From a virus: a stretch of 64,000 bases of DNA. Positions 51,258-59,298 of the stretch are shown here, in pieces. The position numbers and the translations under genes were made by a program. Position 1 is the first letter of the stretch. Each line of letters starts with the position of its first letter. The notes below the pieces were generated by a model. That model did no database searches. It saw only the letters and a program-made list of their open reading frames with translations, and was not told where the DNA came from. The stretch lies in the IMG/VR virus record IMGVR_UViG_3300012920_000025, positions 22,539 to 86,538 of that record, one strand, 5' to 3'.

Positions 51258-52409
51258 ATGTCAGTACATGCTAATGTGCCAAAGATTGCTAAACTTATCA
51301 CCTCAGAGATTCGTACTATTGAGGACAAGAAAACAAAGTGGGCATCGTTTAAGAGAGAGAACGCTCAGTTATTCAAGGAACTACTACACCTTGAGCACAC
51401 TGACATGCAGAACCCAGGTGAGTTACTCGGGTTTGACATTGATGAGGAGCGTCAACTTATTCTTTTAAATTATACTGGACAGGCACATAATGTACTGCAC
51501 GAAGTAGACAGAGGTTGGTCCCAACCCCTGCGCGATATGCGCGGTATGATCTACGACTTCAGTGTGGAGGAACCGGTTCTCGTTAGTCGCGGGTTCGAGA
51601 AGTTCTTCAACTATAGTGAGTTGCCAGAAAATACTTATGAGGCGCTTATTGGTAAGTTTGGAACAGAGAAATACCTTGCTCGTGAGAAAGCGGATGGACA
51701 TATGATTGAATACTTTGTCCACAACGGTGAACTGTGTTCCTCCACCCGAGGCAAATTTGGAACAGTTAGTGCGGAGATTGCAAACGATATGCTTTCTCTT
51801 TCGGACTTTCAACAGGTAGAAAAGACTGTAGGAAAGAAACTAATGACCATTGTAGTGGAGTTGATCCATCCCTACACTAAGGTCTTTGTTGATTATGACA
51901 ACGCGGAAACGCTATACCTGTTGAACGCTTATGACTCCGATGGCAACTCCCTTGATGTTGCAGAGTTGGAGTATATTTGTGAGTCAATGCCGCACCTCTT
52001 TATTTGTCCTGAGTCTCGTGAGATGACTCTGAATGAAATCGTTGACGAAGTTAGCAGTCGTTCAGTGTCAAATCACGAGGGTTGGGTCATGAACTTTAAT
52101 GGTCAACTCATTAAGTTTAAATATATTAACTACGTTGGCGAAATGGTCAAGAGTAAGTTGAGTTACAAGTATATCATGAACTGTATGATCAAGGGTCGCT
52201 TAGATAAAATGATGTTCATGCTACCAGAAGAAATTCGTGATGCGGCATACAGGATGGTTGACGTTGTGAATGAGACTATGGACAATGCTTACGATTCAGG
52301 TGATCACAAGGTTTTGTATGAGTTACACAATGACAACGAGGGAGGCGTCAATTACTTCAGGACTGTTTGCAGAAACTTCTACAGGTTTATAGCAGCACAT
52401 GAAGTTTGA
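51258..52409 (+). CDS. RNA ligase, T4 Rnl1-like
   Basis: The ATG at 51258 has 7 bp to the AAAGGA site. An ATG at 51252 would leave only 1 bp. This 383-residue protein has LRDMRGMIYDF, RGFEKFFNYSE and the nucleotidyl-lysine motif EKADG (Lys144), then VELIHPY, EGWVMNF and LIKFKY. It joins RNA 5'-phosphate and 3'-OH ends with ATP. In T4 this repairs tRNAs cut by host defence; the two phage tRNAs and the HAD phosphatase fit such a role. It has a consensus promoter. Confidence 0.9.
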   Translation: MSVHANVPKIAKLITSEIRTIEDKKTKWASFKRENAQLFKELLHLEHTDMQNPGELLGFDIDEERQLILLNYTGQAHNVLHEVDRGWSQPLRDMRGMIYDFSVEEPVLVSRGFEKFFNYSELPENTYEALIGKFGTEKYLAREKADGHMIEYFVHNGELCSSTRGKFGTVSAEIANDMLSLSDFQQVEKTVGKKLMTIVVELIHPYTKVFVDYDNAETLYLLNAYDSDGNSLDVAELEYICESMPHLFICPESREMTLNEIVDEVSSRSVSNHEGWVMNFNGQLIKFKYINYVGEMVKSKLSYKYIMNCMIKGRLDKMMFMLPEEIRDAAYRMVDVVNETMDNAYDSGDHKVLYELHNDNEGGVNYFRTVCRNFYRFIAAHEV

Positions 52410-52551
52410 ACACATACTTTTAGTAGGGTGCTATGCCTACACTCTATCTGCGATAGTGAGGTTTGTCATCTCAAGGAGCAAACCATCACCTGACCAAGAG
52501 AGGAAGGAAAGGTTAGATATTTTGTATGGCAGAAGAAAAACAGATAGTTGA
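52399..52551 (+). CDS. Small membrane peptide, unknown function
   Basis: This 50-residue peptide has a short hydrophobic N-terminus (ILLVGCYAYTLSAIV) and a basic charged tail. It overlaps both neighbours (11 and 26 bp). It may be real, but no strong site supports it. Confidence 0.45.
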   Translation: MKFEHILLVGCYAYTLSAIVRFVISRSKPSPDQERKERLDILYGRRKTDS

Positions 52552-53032
52552 TAAGATCTTATACTATCTGAAAAATGTTGTCGAACCCCAGAGAGATGAG
52601 TTTTCTGGTTTTGCGACGTGTCCATTCTCAAAAGCAGAACGAACACAAAACAAGGTTTGGATAACAAAGTTTGACATAACCGAGGTGTCCGTACTTGATA
52701 TGGTTGAAGGCATGTTATCTAGGGAGTATGAGTCAGGACTGTTCGCTTTGTTTGAAGGTGACTTGCCACTGAATTTAGATCCAGACGAGACTAGAAAGTT
52801 TCAAAACTTTATAAACAATTTGTTAAGGCAGGCGGGATTCAATGAATATAAAAGTATTTGTTTTAATCCCAATGATGAGTTGGACGTTTGCGGGTACAAT
52901 CCAAGATCAAAAGCACCATACTTTTTAATAAACATAGCAAGAAGAGAAATCTTAGAAAAAGCAAACAAATCATTGAAAAAAACAAATTATTATGATAAAC
53001 TTCCAAAGAAATATAGAGATTACTTAAAATAA
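52526..53032 (+). CDS. Conserved phage protein of unknown function
   Basis: This 168-residue protein has VVEPQRDEFSGFATCPFSKAE, a segment I associate with a marine phage family with a fixed CPF motif. An acidic helical core and a Lys-rich end follow. The tRNA-Met gene starts 1 bp after its stop codon. Confidence 0.7.
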   Translation: MAEEKQIVDKILYYLKNVVEPQRDEFSGFATCPFSKAERTQNKVWITKFDITEVSVLDMVEGMLSREYESGLFALFEGDLPLNLDPDETRKFQNFINNLLRQAGFNEYKSICFNPNDELDVCGYNPRSKAPYFLINIARREILEKANKSLKKTNYYDKLPKKYRDYLK

Positions 53033-53033
53033 T

Positions 53034-53109
53034 GGACCTGTAGCTCAGGGGTTAGAGCAGTCGGCTCATAACCGATCGGTCCTCGGTTCAAATCCGAGCG
53101 GGTCCACCA
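53034..53109 (+). tRNA. tRNA with CAU anticodon (Met or lysidine Ile)
   Basis: The acceptor GGACCTG pairs with CGGGTCC, the D-stem is GCTC/GAGC, the anticodon loop is CTCATAA in a GTCGG/CCGAT stem, and the T-arm is CTCGG/CCGAG. CCA is encoded. The first pair is G-C and the anticodon stem lacks three G-C pairs, so it is not initiator tRNA. Either elongator Met or the AUA-reading Ile2 type is possible. Confidence 0.93.
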
Positions 53110-53132
53110 CTTTATTTTATAAGGAGTGCGAT

Positions 53133-53357
53133 ATGGTAAAGAGAATGATAATGGAGAACCTACCATCAGATCAAAGGCACGTAGACCTAGATTTAACTGC
53201 TACCAACGTCTTCCATGATCTAAAGTCTGTAGGTCGCGACGTAGAGTTACGACACATCTTTGTTGCTTTTAAGGAACTGAACGACACACAAGACCTAGTT
53301 ATCTTCAGTAATGGTAAAGTCGCAGCAACAAGAAAAGGACTTAGGTCTTATGAGTAG
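53133..53357 (+). CDS. Small phage protein of unknown function
   Basis: This 74-residue protein starts 6 bp after AAGGAG. It is mixed alpha/beta (ELRHIFVAFKELNDTQDLVIF) with a basic end. No family recognised. Confidence 0.6.
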   Translation: MVKRMIMENLPSDQRHVDLDLTATNVFHDLKSVGRDVELRHIFVAFKELNDTQDLVIFSNGKVAATRKGLRSYE

Positions 53358-53368
53358 GGGGATTAGCA

Positions 53369-53548
53369 ATGCTATCGGATACATGGTGTTATTACCTGGA
53401 CCCAGACTCTGCCCACAGGGTGTTGAGAGTTGATAGACCCATATCAAAACAGCAAGCGATATTCATTTTAAAAAAAAGATTGCAAATTCCAAAAATATAC
53501 TTTATTATTAGTTGTAACAAAATGGTGGAAGGAAAGAATAATGCTTGA
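53369..53548 (+). CDS. Small phage protein of unknown function
   Basis: This 59-residue frame has AGGGGGA before its ATG. The protein is beta-rich with a Lys helix (ILKKRLQIPKIYFII). A promoter for the next gene lies within it. Its stop overlaps the next start by 8 bp. Confidence 0.45.
   Translation: MLSDTWCYYLDPDSAHRVLRVDRPISKQQAIFILKKRLQIPKIYFIISCNKMVEGKNNA
53480..53508 (+). promoter_or_regulatory. Sigma-70 promoter within the 53369 gene
   Basis: TTGCAA at 53480 and TATTAT at 53503 are 17 bp apart. The next ATG is at 53541 after GGAAGGA. Confidence 0.7.
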
Positions 53549-54239
53549 ACGAATCCAAGAACTTCTTATAAAGGTAGATCGAGCGACTGCTGCGGGTGTC
53601 ATACTTGAAACAACTAACGGCCGTTTTAAGGACTTTCTCAAGAATATGAGAACCCAGGTGGCGACTGGTCGTTCACTATCCCCTGGTCAAAACAAGTATC
53701 TTGTTGACATAGAAAATACCTGTTCCGATGAGACTATCAGGGAGGCGGACCAATGGTCTGCAAACTACAATGACGAACTTAGGGAAGTCGCTGTTGTTTG
53801 TGCTGAGTATTATGAAACAAGTCCCGAGAGTTCTAACTACTTTAAGAGAGAAAGAGCAAAAGTCTTATCAAACCCAACTGGTCATGTGTTGAGCAAACGA
53901 GAGTTTGCAAGAATGTGCATGAACAAGTATGCTGATAAAGTTATCAACGAAATGAAAACTGAACCGAGATTCTCAGTCGGACAGATTGTGGAGGTTCGCA
54001 CAACAAATAGACTAGATATGACTCCCTATTACGACAAGCAGAAAGCAAGAAGTGCTTACGACCTATTCAGGAGAGCGATGCGCGGAGAGCGAGTCATGGC
54101 ACTTGTTACTAAGGTTAACGCCATGCCAATGTACCGCGCTGTTGCTGGTGGCAAGGTATACTCCATTGTTCCTCTTGGTTCAATGAACAGTTATTATGCT
54201 TGCGAAAAAGATCTAAAGAAATCAAGAAAGGTTAAGTAA
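53541..54239 (+). CDS. Phage protein with SH3-like C-terminal segment
   Basis: The first 140 residues of this 232-residue protein are helical (including FARMCMNKYADKVI). Residues from about 145 read FSVGQIVEVRTT, then VMALVTKVNA and YSIVPLGSMNSYY, which resembles the small GDLV family attached to a larger domain. It overlaps the next gene by 1 bp. Function unknown. Confidence 0.65.
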   Translation: MLERIQELLIKVDRATAAGVILETTNGRFKDFLKNMRTQVATGRSLSPGQNKYLVDIENTCSDETIREADQWSANYNDELREVAVVCAEYYETSPESSNYFKRERAKVLSNPTGHVLSKREFARMCMNKYADKVINEMKTEPRFSVGQIVEVRTTNRLDMTPYYDKQKARSAYDLFRRAMRGERVMALVTKVNAMPMYRAVAGGKVYSIVPLGSMNSYYACEKDLKKSRKVK

Positions 54240-54460
54240 TGTTTAGTAACGACGGCAAGCGCCACCTGATAAAGCAAGCGTGGCCAGGCACTATGGTGTA
54301 CATCCATCCGCACTCTGATTTGTCTGGCGGTGGATGGGCAATGGTAACTGAAGTTTCAGTAAAGGATCTTCAAGGGAATCCAAATGTGGTTGAGGTAATC
54401 TACCCTAGCGGCCGCTGTGCTCCTGCTGATGAGTTCATGATAACGGAGGTAAGAAAATGA
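54239..54460 (+). CDS. Small SH3-like protein
   Basis: This 73-residue protein reads WPGTMVYIHPHSDLSGGGWAMVTEV, then VVEVIYPSGRCAPADEFMI. It fits the pattern of a glycine-led strand, turn and edge strand. It overlaps its neighbours by 1-4 bp. Function unknown. Confidence 0.6.
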   Translation: MFSNDGKRHLIKQAWPGTMVYIHPHSDLSGGGWAMVTEVSVKDLQGNPNVVEVIYPSGRCAPADEFMITEVRK

Positions 54461-54681
54461 TAAAACTAGATAGTTTCGCAAAGTTGTTGGAGATGGAAGT
54501 GAGCATCATCCAAGAATTGATTAGGAAATACTCTGTTGAGGTTCTCAATGGAGACATTAGTTTCCCCCGCGCCATTAAGAGGTTGCATTACGATACCGGT
54601 CTTGAGGAGTCTTTATTAGAGGAAAAGATTGCAGAAGAGGTTCATCATCTCTGCCCAGTGTACCCAGGAGTTAACCCTTGA
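54457..54681 (+). CDS. Small acidic phage protein
   Basis: This helical 74-residue protein (FAKLLEMEVSIIQELIRKYS) has a Glu-rich middle. Overlaps of 4 bp on both sides place it in a coupled chain. Function unknown. Confidence 0.6.
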   Translation: MIKLDSFAKLLEMEVSIIQELIRKYSVEVLNGDISFPRAIKRLHYDTGLEESLLEEKIAEEVHHLCPVYPGVNP

Positions 54682-54785
54682 AAGAGTTTGTGTTAGTTGC
54701 CATAGGGTTTATACTAGGGTGCGCTCTTGGCGTCCAAGGTTTGGTCGAACTGTCCCATAAAGTATTGAAAGTATTCAACATTTAA
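54678..54785 (+). CDS. Small single-span membrane peptide
   Basis: This 35-residue peptide starts at a TTG overlapping the upstream TGA, with CAGGAG 9 bp before. One span (FVLVAIGFILGCALGVQGL) is followed by a basic tail. Function unknown. Confidence 0.5.
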   Translation: MKEFVLVAIGFILGCALGVQGLVELSHKVLKVFNI

Positions 54786-54791
54786 ATTTAT

Positions 54792-54820
54792 TTGCATTTC
54801 TACTTTTATTATGTTCTAAT
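54792..54820 (+). promoter_or_regulatory. Repeated accessory promoter, copy 1
   Basis: TTGCAT at 54792 and TCTAAT at 54815 are 17 bp apart. The T-rich spacer and the TATTTGCAT lead-in match copies at 55614, 56767 and 59242. Confidence 0.8.
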
Positions 54821-54844
54821 ACAAACATAACAAAGGAGGCAGCA

Positions 54845-55090
54845 ATGGAGAGTTTTGACAAGTACGGTCAACCATGCGGTGAATACTGGACACACCCTGG
54901 CATGTTCATTGGTGATTTGGTCTTCTACAAAGAAGAGAGTTGGTGTGTAGGTGCTAAGGAGGAACATGGTGTCGGTGTTGTAGTAGACTTCGATGGGTAT
55001 GATAAATACAAAGTACGATGGTCAAAAACTATGCACTGGGTAACACAATATGAGAGTCATCACTTGGAGTTAGCAAATGAAAGTCGGTGA
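54845..55090 (+). CDS. Small GDLV-type SH3-like protein
   Basis: This 81-residue protein follows AAAGGAGG. FIGDLVFYKEESW, HGVGVVVDFDGYDKYKVRWS and HWVTQYESHHLEL are the full family pattern: GDLV strand, GVVV strand, V(R/L)W strand and a Trp-led final strand. It heads a run of four such genes. Confidence 0.7.
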   Translation: MESFDKYGQPCGEYWTHPGMFIGDLVFYKEESWCVGAKEEHGVGVVVDFDGYDKYKVRWSKTMHWVTQYESHHLELANESR

Positions 55091-55232
55091 CACGGTAAGA
55101 CACAGGATCTATGGACTCTGCATATTGTTGAGTAAAGACATCACACTTCACGATGGGGATTGGTTGGTATACACTCCCAAACATCATGGTAAGAAAACTA
55201 GAGTTCGTAAGAGTTGGTTGGAGGCACTATGA
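55077..55232 (+). CDS. Small GDTV-type SH3-like protein
   Basis: This 51-residue protein reads MKVGDTVRHRIYGLCILLS, then DWLVYTPKH and a SWLEAL end. It overlaps the previous gene by 14 bp and the next by 4 bp. It lies in the same family as its neighbours. Confidence 0.65.
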   Translation: MKVGDTVRHRIYGLCILLSKDITLHDGDWLVYTPKHHGKKTRVRKSWLEAL

Positions 55233-55423
55233 AAGCAGGCGACTTGGTAATGTGGAAGTGGAATGGGGAAGTGAGTTCTCATAAAATGGGTCTTATTGTT
55301 TCAGATTATACATTGTCTCTCGCACCAGATGGTTCTAGTTACAAGAATGTTTATTGGTTTGACCAACAGTGGGTTAGACCCATTGAGCAGCAATACTTGG
55401 AGGTTATCAGTGAAGGTCGGTGA
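55229..55423 (+). CDS. Small GDLV-type SH3-like protein
   Basis: ATG 55229 overlaps the previous stop (ATGA). The 64-residue protein reads MKAGDLVMWKWNGEVSSH, MGLIVSDYT, VYWFDQQWV and YLEVISE. It fits the family. It overlaps the next gene by 14 bp. Confidence 0.7.
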   Translation: MKAGDLVMWKWNGEVSSHKMGLIVSDYTLSLAPDGSSYKNVYWFDQQWVRPIEQQYLEVISEGR

Positions 55424-55589
55424 TTTGGTAAGAGATATGGACTCTTACACTGATCAGAACGGGTACACTGGTGAGTATGGAATTATCATAGAAGTAGATG
55501 AACCCGAAGGAATGTATAAGGTCATCTGGAATACTCGCGGTAGTGAGTGGTTGACCGAAATGTATCTTGAAGTTGTTGTAAGTTCTTAA
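55410..55589 (+). CDS. Small GDLV-type SH3-like protein
   Basis: The GTG at 55410 overlaps the previous gene by 14 bp, exactly as that gene overlaps its own upstream partner. The 59-residue protein reads KVGDLVRDMDSYT, GIIIEVDEPEGMYKVIWN and EWLTEMYLEVV. It shows the family pattern in full. Confidence 0.65.
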   Translation: MKVGDLVRDMDSYTDQNGYTGEYGIIIEVDEPEGMYKVIWNTRGSEWLTEMYLEVVVSS

Positions 55590-55600
55590 AATCATTTAAC

Positions 55601-55642
55601 TTTTCATTTTTATTTGCATTTTGTTTTTTATTATGGTCTAAT
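55601..55642 (+). repeat. 42 bp promoter repeat, copy A
   Basis: This stretch is identical over 42 bases to 56754-56795 and contains the promoter TTGCAT (55614) and TCTAAT (55637), 17 bp apart. It drives the 55666 gene. Confidence 0.9.
55614..55642 (+). promoter_or_regulatory. Repeated accessory promoter, copy 2
   Basis: TTGCAT and TCTAAT, 17 bp apart, lie 24 bp before the ATG at 55666, which has a strong AAGGAGG site. Confidence 0.82.
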
Positions 55643-55665
55643 ACAAACATATCGAAGGAGGCAAA

Positions 55666-55854
55666 ATGAAAATAGGTGATTTAGTCAAAGGTGCTTACGA
55701 CAAGAACAAGTATCGCACTGGTATTATAGTACGCATATCACACCCAGACGAATACGGATCATTCGGTGAAGTTGCTCATGTATTGTGGACATCAACACCC
55801 GTGGGTTTATCACAAACCGGCCCTGCTTGGGTAAGTGACTTGGAGAAACTATGA
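55666..55854 (+). CDS. Small GDLV-type SH3-like protein
   Basis: This 62-residue protein reads MKIGDLVKGAYDKNKYRTG, IIVRISHPDEYGSFGEVAHVLW and AWVSDLEKL. It shows the clear family pattern. Own promoter and AAGGAGG site 5 bp before the ATG. Confidence 0.7.
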   Translation: MKIGDLVKGAYDKNKYRTGIIVRISHPDEYGSFGEVAHVLWTSTPVGLSQTGPAWVSDLEKL

Positions 55855-56033
55855 CAGTCGGTGATTCAGTTAGACCTAAGCATGACCTGTACAACAGAGG
55901 CATTGGAGTTATTGTCAACGTCGAACCATCAGTAAAGTTTCCTAACGGTCAAATCGCATCTGCTCGTTACTGGGTATTGTATGCGAAAGGTGACAGAGAA
56001 GTAGCAACCGGATTAGCATTGGAGAAAATATAA
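55851..56033 (+). CDS. Small GDSV-type SH3-like protein
   Basis: This 60-residue protein reads MTVGDSVRPKHDLYNRG, IGVIVNVEPSV, ARYWVLYAKGD. It overlaps the previous gene by 4 bp. It belongs to the same family. Confidence 0.65.
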   Translation: MTVGDSVRPKHDLYNRGIGVIVNVEPSVKFPNGQIASARYWVLYAKGDREVATGLALEKI

Positions 56034-56185
56034 TGATTAGTTTGGTGTTTTTCATGGTTTGCTTGACATTTAGCACCACTGTCTATATTATCTTGAGGTT
56101 ATCTCAAATTGAACAAGATATGATCGAAGCAAAACTTCAGTATGACGTAACGCAACAAATACCAGTAAGAAAGAGGAAAGTATAA
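56033..56185 (+). CDS. Small single-span membrane peptide
   Basis: This 50-residue peptide begins MISLVFFMVCLTFSTTVYI and then has a charged helix. It shares one base with each neighbour, so it is locked in a coupled chain. Function unknown. Confidence 0.6.
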   Translation: MISLVFFMVCLTFSTTVYIILRLSQIEQDMIEAKLQYDVTQQIPVRKRKV

Positions 56186-56511
56186 TGGGATATAGATCAG
56201 AAGTTTATCTTAGAATCGCGGAACCTTTAGTCGAGGTAGTTGATGCTGCTCGCAAACTAGACGAAAATCTTGACAAGATGTTATCTGTCGCCGAAGTGGA
56301 AAGGGTTGATGAAGCAAAGACAGACTTTCATTGGGAGTACACAAAGTGGTACGACACCTACCCAGAGGTTAGAGCAGTAGAGAGTCTATTGGATATGCTA
56401 CAGGATGATGACTATGGGTTTATCATATTAGGTGAGGAGCAGGGTGACATCGAGCAAAAGGGGTATCCAAGCGATTACGATATGTATACTAACACAAGTG
56501 TTGATTGGTAG
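56185..56511 (+). CDS. Conserved phage protein of unknown function (GYRSEV family)
   Basis: This 108-residue protein starts MGYRSEVYLRIAEPLVEVV, a start I recall from several phage and prophage proteins. A central helical region and an acidic DDYGFIILGEEQGDIEQ stretch follow. Own function is unknown. It has GAGGAAAG before the ATG. Confidence 0.7.
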   Translation: MGYRSEVYLRIAEPLVEVVDAARKLDENLDKMLSVAEVERVDEAKTDFHWEYTKWYDTYPEVRAVESLLDMLQDDDYGFIILGEEQGDIEQKGYPSDYDMYTNTSVDW

Positions 56512-56730
56512 GTGAGTATGGGACTAAAAGTAAAGAGTGATTTTATTGGTAGAACGGTCAAGCACAAGTTTGGAGACAAAGTTGGCGTTGTTATTGACGG
56601 GTATAAGATCGACAACAAAGACTCACTTTACACTGATGTGTTCAAGGTACTGTATAGCGATAAGAGTGTAGAGGTGCTTATCTTTCATGAGACTGCTTCC
56701 CAGTATGAACCTTGGCAAATCTTAGATTAA
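56512..56730 (+). CDS. Small SH3-like protein
   Basis: This 72-residue protein starts at GTG 56512 directly after the previous stop; ATG 56518 is an alternative. FIGRTVKHKFGDKVGVVIDGY, VFKVLYSDKSVEVLIFH and EPWQILD follow the family pattern. A promoter copy lies after it. Confidence 0.6.
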   Translation: MSMGLKVKSDFIGRTVKHKFGDKVGVVIDGYKIDNKDSLYTDVFKVLYSDKSVEVLIFHETASQYEPWQILD

Positions 56731-56753
56731 ATAAGTTATTGAAATCATTTAGT

Positions 56754-56795
56754 TTTTCATTTTTATTTGCATTTTGTTTTTTATTATGGTCTAAT
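56754..56795 (+). repeat. 42 bp promoter repeat, copy B
   Basis: Identical to 55601-55642. Contains TTGCAT (56767) and TCTAAT (56790), 17 bp apart. Confidence 0.9.
56767..56795 (+). promoter_or_regulatory. Repeated accessory promoter, copy 3, for the MoxR gene
   Basis: The promoter of copy B leads to an untranslated stretch of about 55 bases before the MoxR start at 56851, which has an AGGAG site. Confidence 0.8.
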
Positions 56796-56850
56796 GTATT
56801 TGTTCGTTGGGAACACAACTTTAACTGCTAATTACAACAGGAGATAAATC

Positions 56851-57918
56851 ATGGCAGTAGATTTCAAAACCTTTGGCAAGATGGTCAAGCATGTTACCGC
56901 AGTTCGCAAACCAGTTCTGCTACGTGGTCGTCACGGTATTGGTAAATCTACCGTGGTTTACCAGTATGCCAACCACATTGGGAAACCTGTTGTTGAGCGT
57001 CGTGCATCACAGATGACTGAGGGTGACTTGGTTGGTCTGCCATCCGTTGAGGGTAACTCTACTCGGTTCAATCCTCCTGATTGGTTCAAGACCGCTTGCG
57101 ATATACCATGCGTCTTGTTCTTGGATGAGGTGGATCGTGCTACTCTTGAGGTCCGTCAGGGTATCTTCGAGTTGACTGACAGTCGCAAGTTGAACGGTCA
57201 TCATTTGCATGAGGACACTATTGTCTTCGCAGCAGTTAACGGTGGTGAGCATGGGTCACAGTATCAGGTAGGTGAGATGGACCCAGCAGAGTTAGACCGA
57301 TGGACTGTCTTTGACATTGAACCATCTATTGATGACTGGTTGAATTGGGCCAAGGACGCTGGTATCTCCGATGAGGTATGGAACTTTATCAACCAGAACC
57401 ATGCACACCTTGAGCATACGGATGACTTTGAACCAAACAAGGTCTACCCTTCACGTCGTTCATGGGAACGTCTTGATGAGTGCTTGTCACAAGGTAAGTT
57501 GTTTAGTGACCACAATGCTTTGTATCACTTGACCAACGCTTTTGTTGGGTTTGAGGCAGCGGTGGCATTCCGTGACTTTGTTGTCAACTTTGACAAGCAA
57601 GTAACTGTAGAAGACATACTGATTAAGGGTGATTTCTCTAAGGTTCGCAACTTCGAGATTAACGACTACTCTGCACTTGTTTCAAAGTTCGAGGCAGAGG
57701 AAGTGTTCAAGAGTGAACTATCCGATGACTTGATCGAGAATGTTGCTACGTTCATGATGACGGGTATGCCCTCAGAGGTAGTGATGAAGATGTGGTCACT
57801 GCTAGGACAGACTGGTGGTGATGAACAGAAGAACCTACTGAAGATTCATCAGGTGTCAGTTGAGGGTAGGACGTTCTCTGACTTCTTGGTAGAGATGTTA
57901 GGGAGCGAAGATAAATAA
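56851..57918 (+). CDS. MoxR-family AAA+ ATPase
   Basis: This 355-residue protein has the Walker A loop RGRHGIGKST near residue 25, a MxxGDLVGLP loop that is typical of MoxR, the Walker B strand CVLFLDEVDRA near residue 88 and sensor 1 VFAAVNGG. MoxR ATPases remodel or activate partner proteins, usually with a VWA-domain protein encoded next door, as here. In phages they may act in late assembly or metal loading. The clear pairing with 57989 is the main context. Confidence 0.92.
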   Translation: MAVDFKTFGKMVKHVTAVRKPVLLRGRHGIGKSTVVYQYANHIGKPVVERRASQMTEGDLVGLPSVEGNSTRFNPPDWFKTACDIPCVLFLDEVDRATLEVRQGIFELTDSRKLNGHHLHEDTIVFAAVNGGEHGSQYQVGEMDPAELDRWTVFDIEPSIDDWLNWAKDAGISDEVWNFINQNHAHLEHTDDFEPNKVYPSRRSWERLDECLSQGKLFSDHNALYHLTNAFVGFEAAVAFRDFVVNFDKQVTVEDILIKGDFSKVRNFEINDYSALVSKFEAEEVFKSELSDDLIENVATFMMTGMPSEVVMKMWSLLGQTGGDEQKNLLKIHQVSVEGRTFSDFLVEMLGSEDK

Positions 57919-57920
57919 AT

Positions 57921-57949
57921 TTGACTTTCTTTGAATGTTCAACTATCAT
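57921..57949 (+). promoter_or_regulatory. Sigma-70 promoter before the VWA metallopeptidase gene
   Basis: TTGACT at 57921 and TATCAT at 57944 are 17 bp apart, starting 2 bp after the MoxR stop codon. Confidence 0.65.
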
Positions 57950-57988
57950 TGTTTGTAAGTTAGAAAAACATTGGCTACGAGGTGTATT

Positions 57989-59209
57989 ATGAATAACCAA
58001 ACCAAAGACTTTGACTTGAACATGCACACTGCACGTTTGTTGATGGAGGAACCGTTCTTCGCAGCGATCTCTCGACGCATCAACAAGCGGGCATCATTCG
58101 GTGTACCAACAGCAGGTGTTATCGTCAATCAGGACACTGCACAGTTTGAAATGCTTTACAATCCTATGTTCTTTGAGGGTTTAAGTGACCGAGAGCGTCG
58201 TGCAGTGTTGATACACGAGTTCTATCATATTATCTTCAAGCATGTTACGGATCGTTTGCCTGATAGTGGTATGACTATGGCATGGAACATCGCAGCAGAC
58301 CTCGCTATCAACTCCCATATTCAAGGACTACCCGAAGGTGGGTGTATTCCTGGTGTTGATAAGTTTGCTGATTTCCCTCCATACATGACAGCAGAATGGT
58401 ACTTACCGAAAGTTGAAGAGTTATTAAAAAAGCAGAAAGACAGCGCCCAGAGCGACAAAAACAGTTCAGACAAGCAGGGACAAGGACAACAGGGTCAAAG
58501 TCCAACAGACGGCGATTCTGGTATCACAACGCTTGATGACCATAGTGGTTGGGGTAAACCAAACCAAGAAGTAAAGGATATTGCCAGTGAGAGACTTAAA
58601 GATATTGTCAAGGAGGCATCAGAAGACGCCGCCAAGTGTAACTCGTGGGGATCGGTATCATCGAATGTCAGGCAAGAGATACTTGACTCTCTTAAAACAA
58701 AGATTGATTGGAAAAAAGTATTACGATTCTTTGTAAAGGCATCGCAACGTGCAAACAAGACAAGCACTATTCGACGTATCAATCGTAGGTATCCCTATGT
58801 TCATGCTGGGCGCAAATCTAACCGTGTTGCTAACATTGCAGTAAGTATCGACCAGTCGGGGTCAGTAGATGACAAGATGTTGGGGATGTTCTTTGCAGAA
58901 TTGAATAAACTTTCAGAGGTAGCATCATTCACGGTGATACCCTTTGATACCAGGGTAGATGAAGACAAGGTATACCAGTGGCGCAAGGGTGAGACTCGCA
59001 AGGTAGAGCGCGTGCTGAACGGTGGCACCTGCTTTGATGCACCCACAGAGTATGTCAACAGGGGTAACTTCGATGGCCACATTGTCTTAACAGATATGTG
59101 TGCTCCCAAACCCAAGTCTAGCAAGTGTCAGCGTATGTGGATGACAACACAACAGTATGCTGATCGGGGATACTTTGACACCAAAGAGCGAATTGTTGTT
59201 GTTGACTAA
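57989..59209 (+). CDS. VWA-like metallopeptidase partner of MoxR
   Basis: ATG 57989 is 18 bp into the open frame. The 406-residue protein has HEFYHIIFKH (HExxH, residues 76-80), then a Gln/Ser/Gly linker (GQGQQGQSPTDGD), and a VWA-like domain with IDQSGSVDD near residue 287, GGTCFDAP and VLTDMCAP. This is the DUF2201/VWA-like metallopeptidase plan. It should be the protein partner of the MoxR ATPase. It has its own promoter as well. Confidence 0.88.
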   Translation: MNNQTKDFDLNMHTARLLMEEPFFAAISRRINKRASFGVPTAGVIVNQDTAQFEMLYNPMFFEGLSDRERRAVLIHEFYHIIFKHVTDRLPDSGMTMAWNIAADLAINSHIQGLPEGGCIPGVDKFADFPPYMTAEWYLPKVEELLKKQKDSAQSDKNSSDKQGQGQQGQSPTDGDSGITTLDDHSGWGKPNQEVKDIASERLKDIVKEASEDAAKCNSWGSVSSNVRQEILDSLKTKIDWKKVLRFFVKASQRANKTSTIRRINRRYPYVHAGRKSNRVANIAVSIDQSGSVDDKMLGMFFAELNKLSEVASFTVIPFDTRVDEDKVYQWRKGETRKVERVLNGGTCFDAPTEYVNRGNFDGHIVLTDMCAPKPKSSKCQRMWMTTQQYADRGYFDTKERIVVVD

Positions 59210-59241
59210 ACTACCGGAATCATTGAACATTTCATTTTTAT

Positions 59242-59270
59242 TTGCATTTTCTTTTTAACTTTGATTTAAT
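59242..59270 (+). promoter_or_regulatory. Repeated accessory promoter, copy 4
   Basis: TTGCAT at 59242 and TTTAAT at 59265 are 17 bp apart, with the same TTTATTTGCAT lead-in as copies 2 and 3. Confidence 0.78.
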
Positions 59271-59298
59271 AGAAACATAACAAACGTTGGAGAAAACA

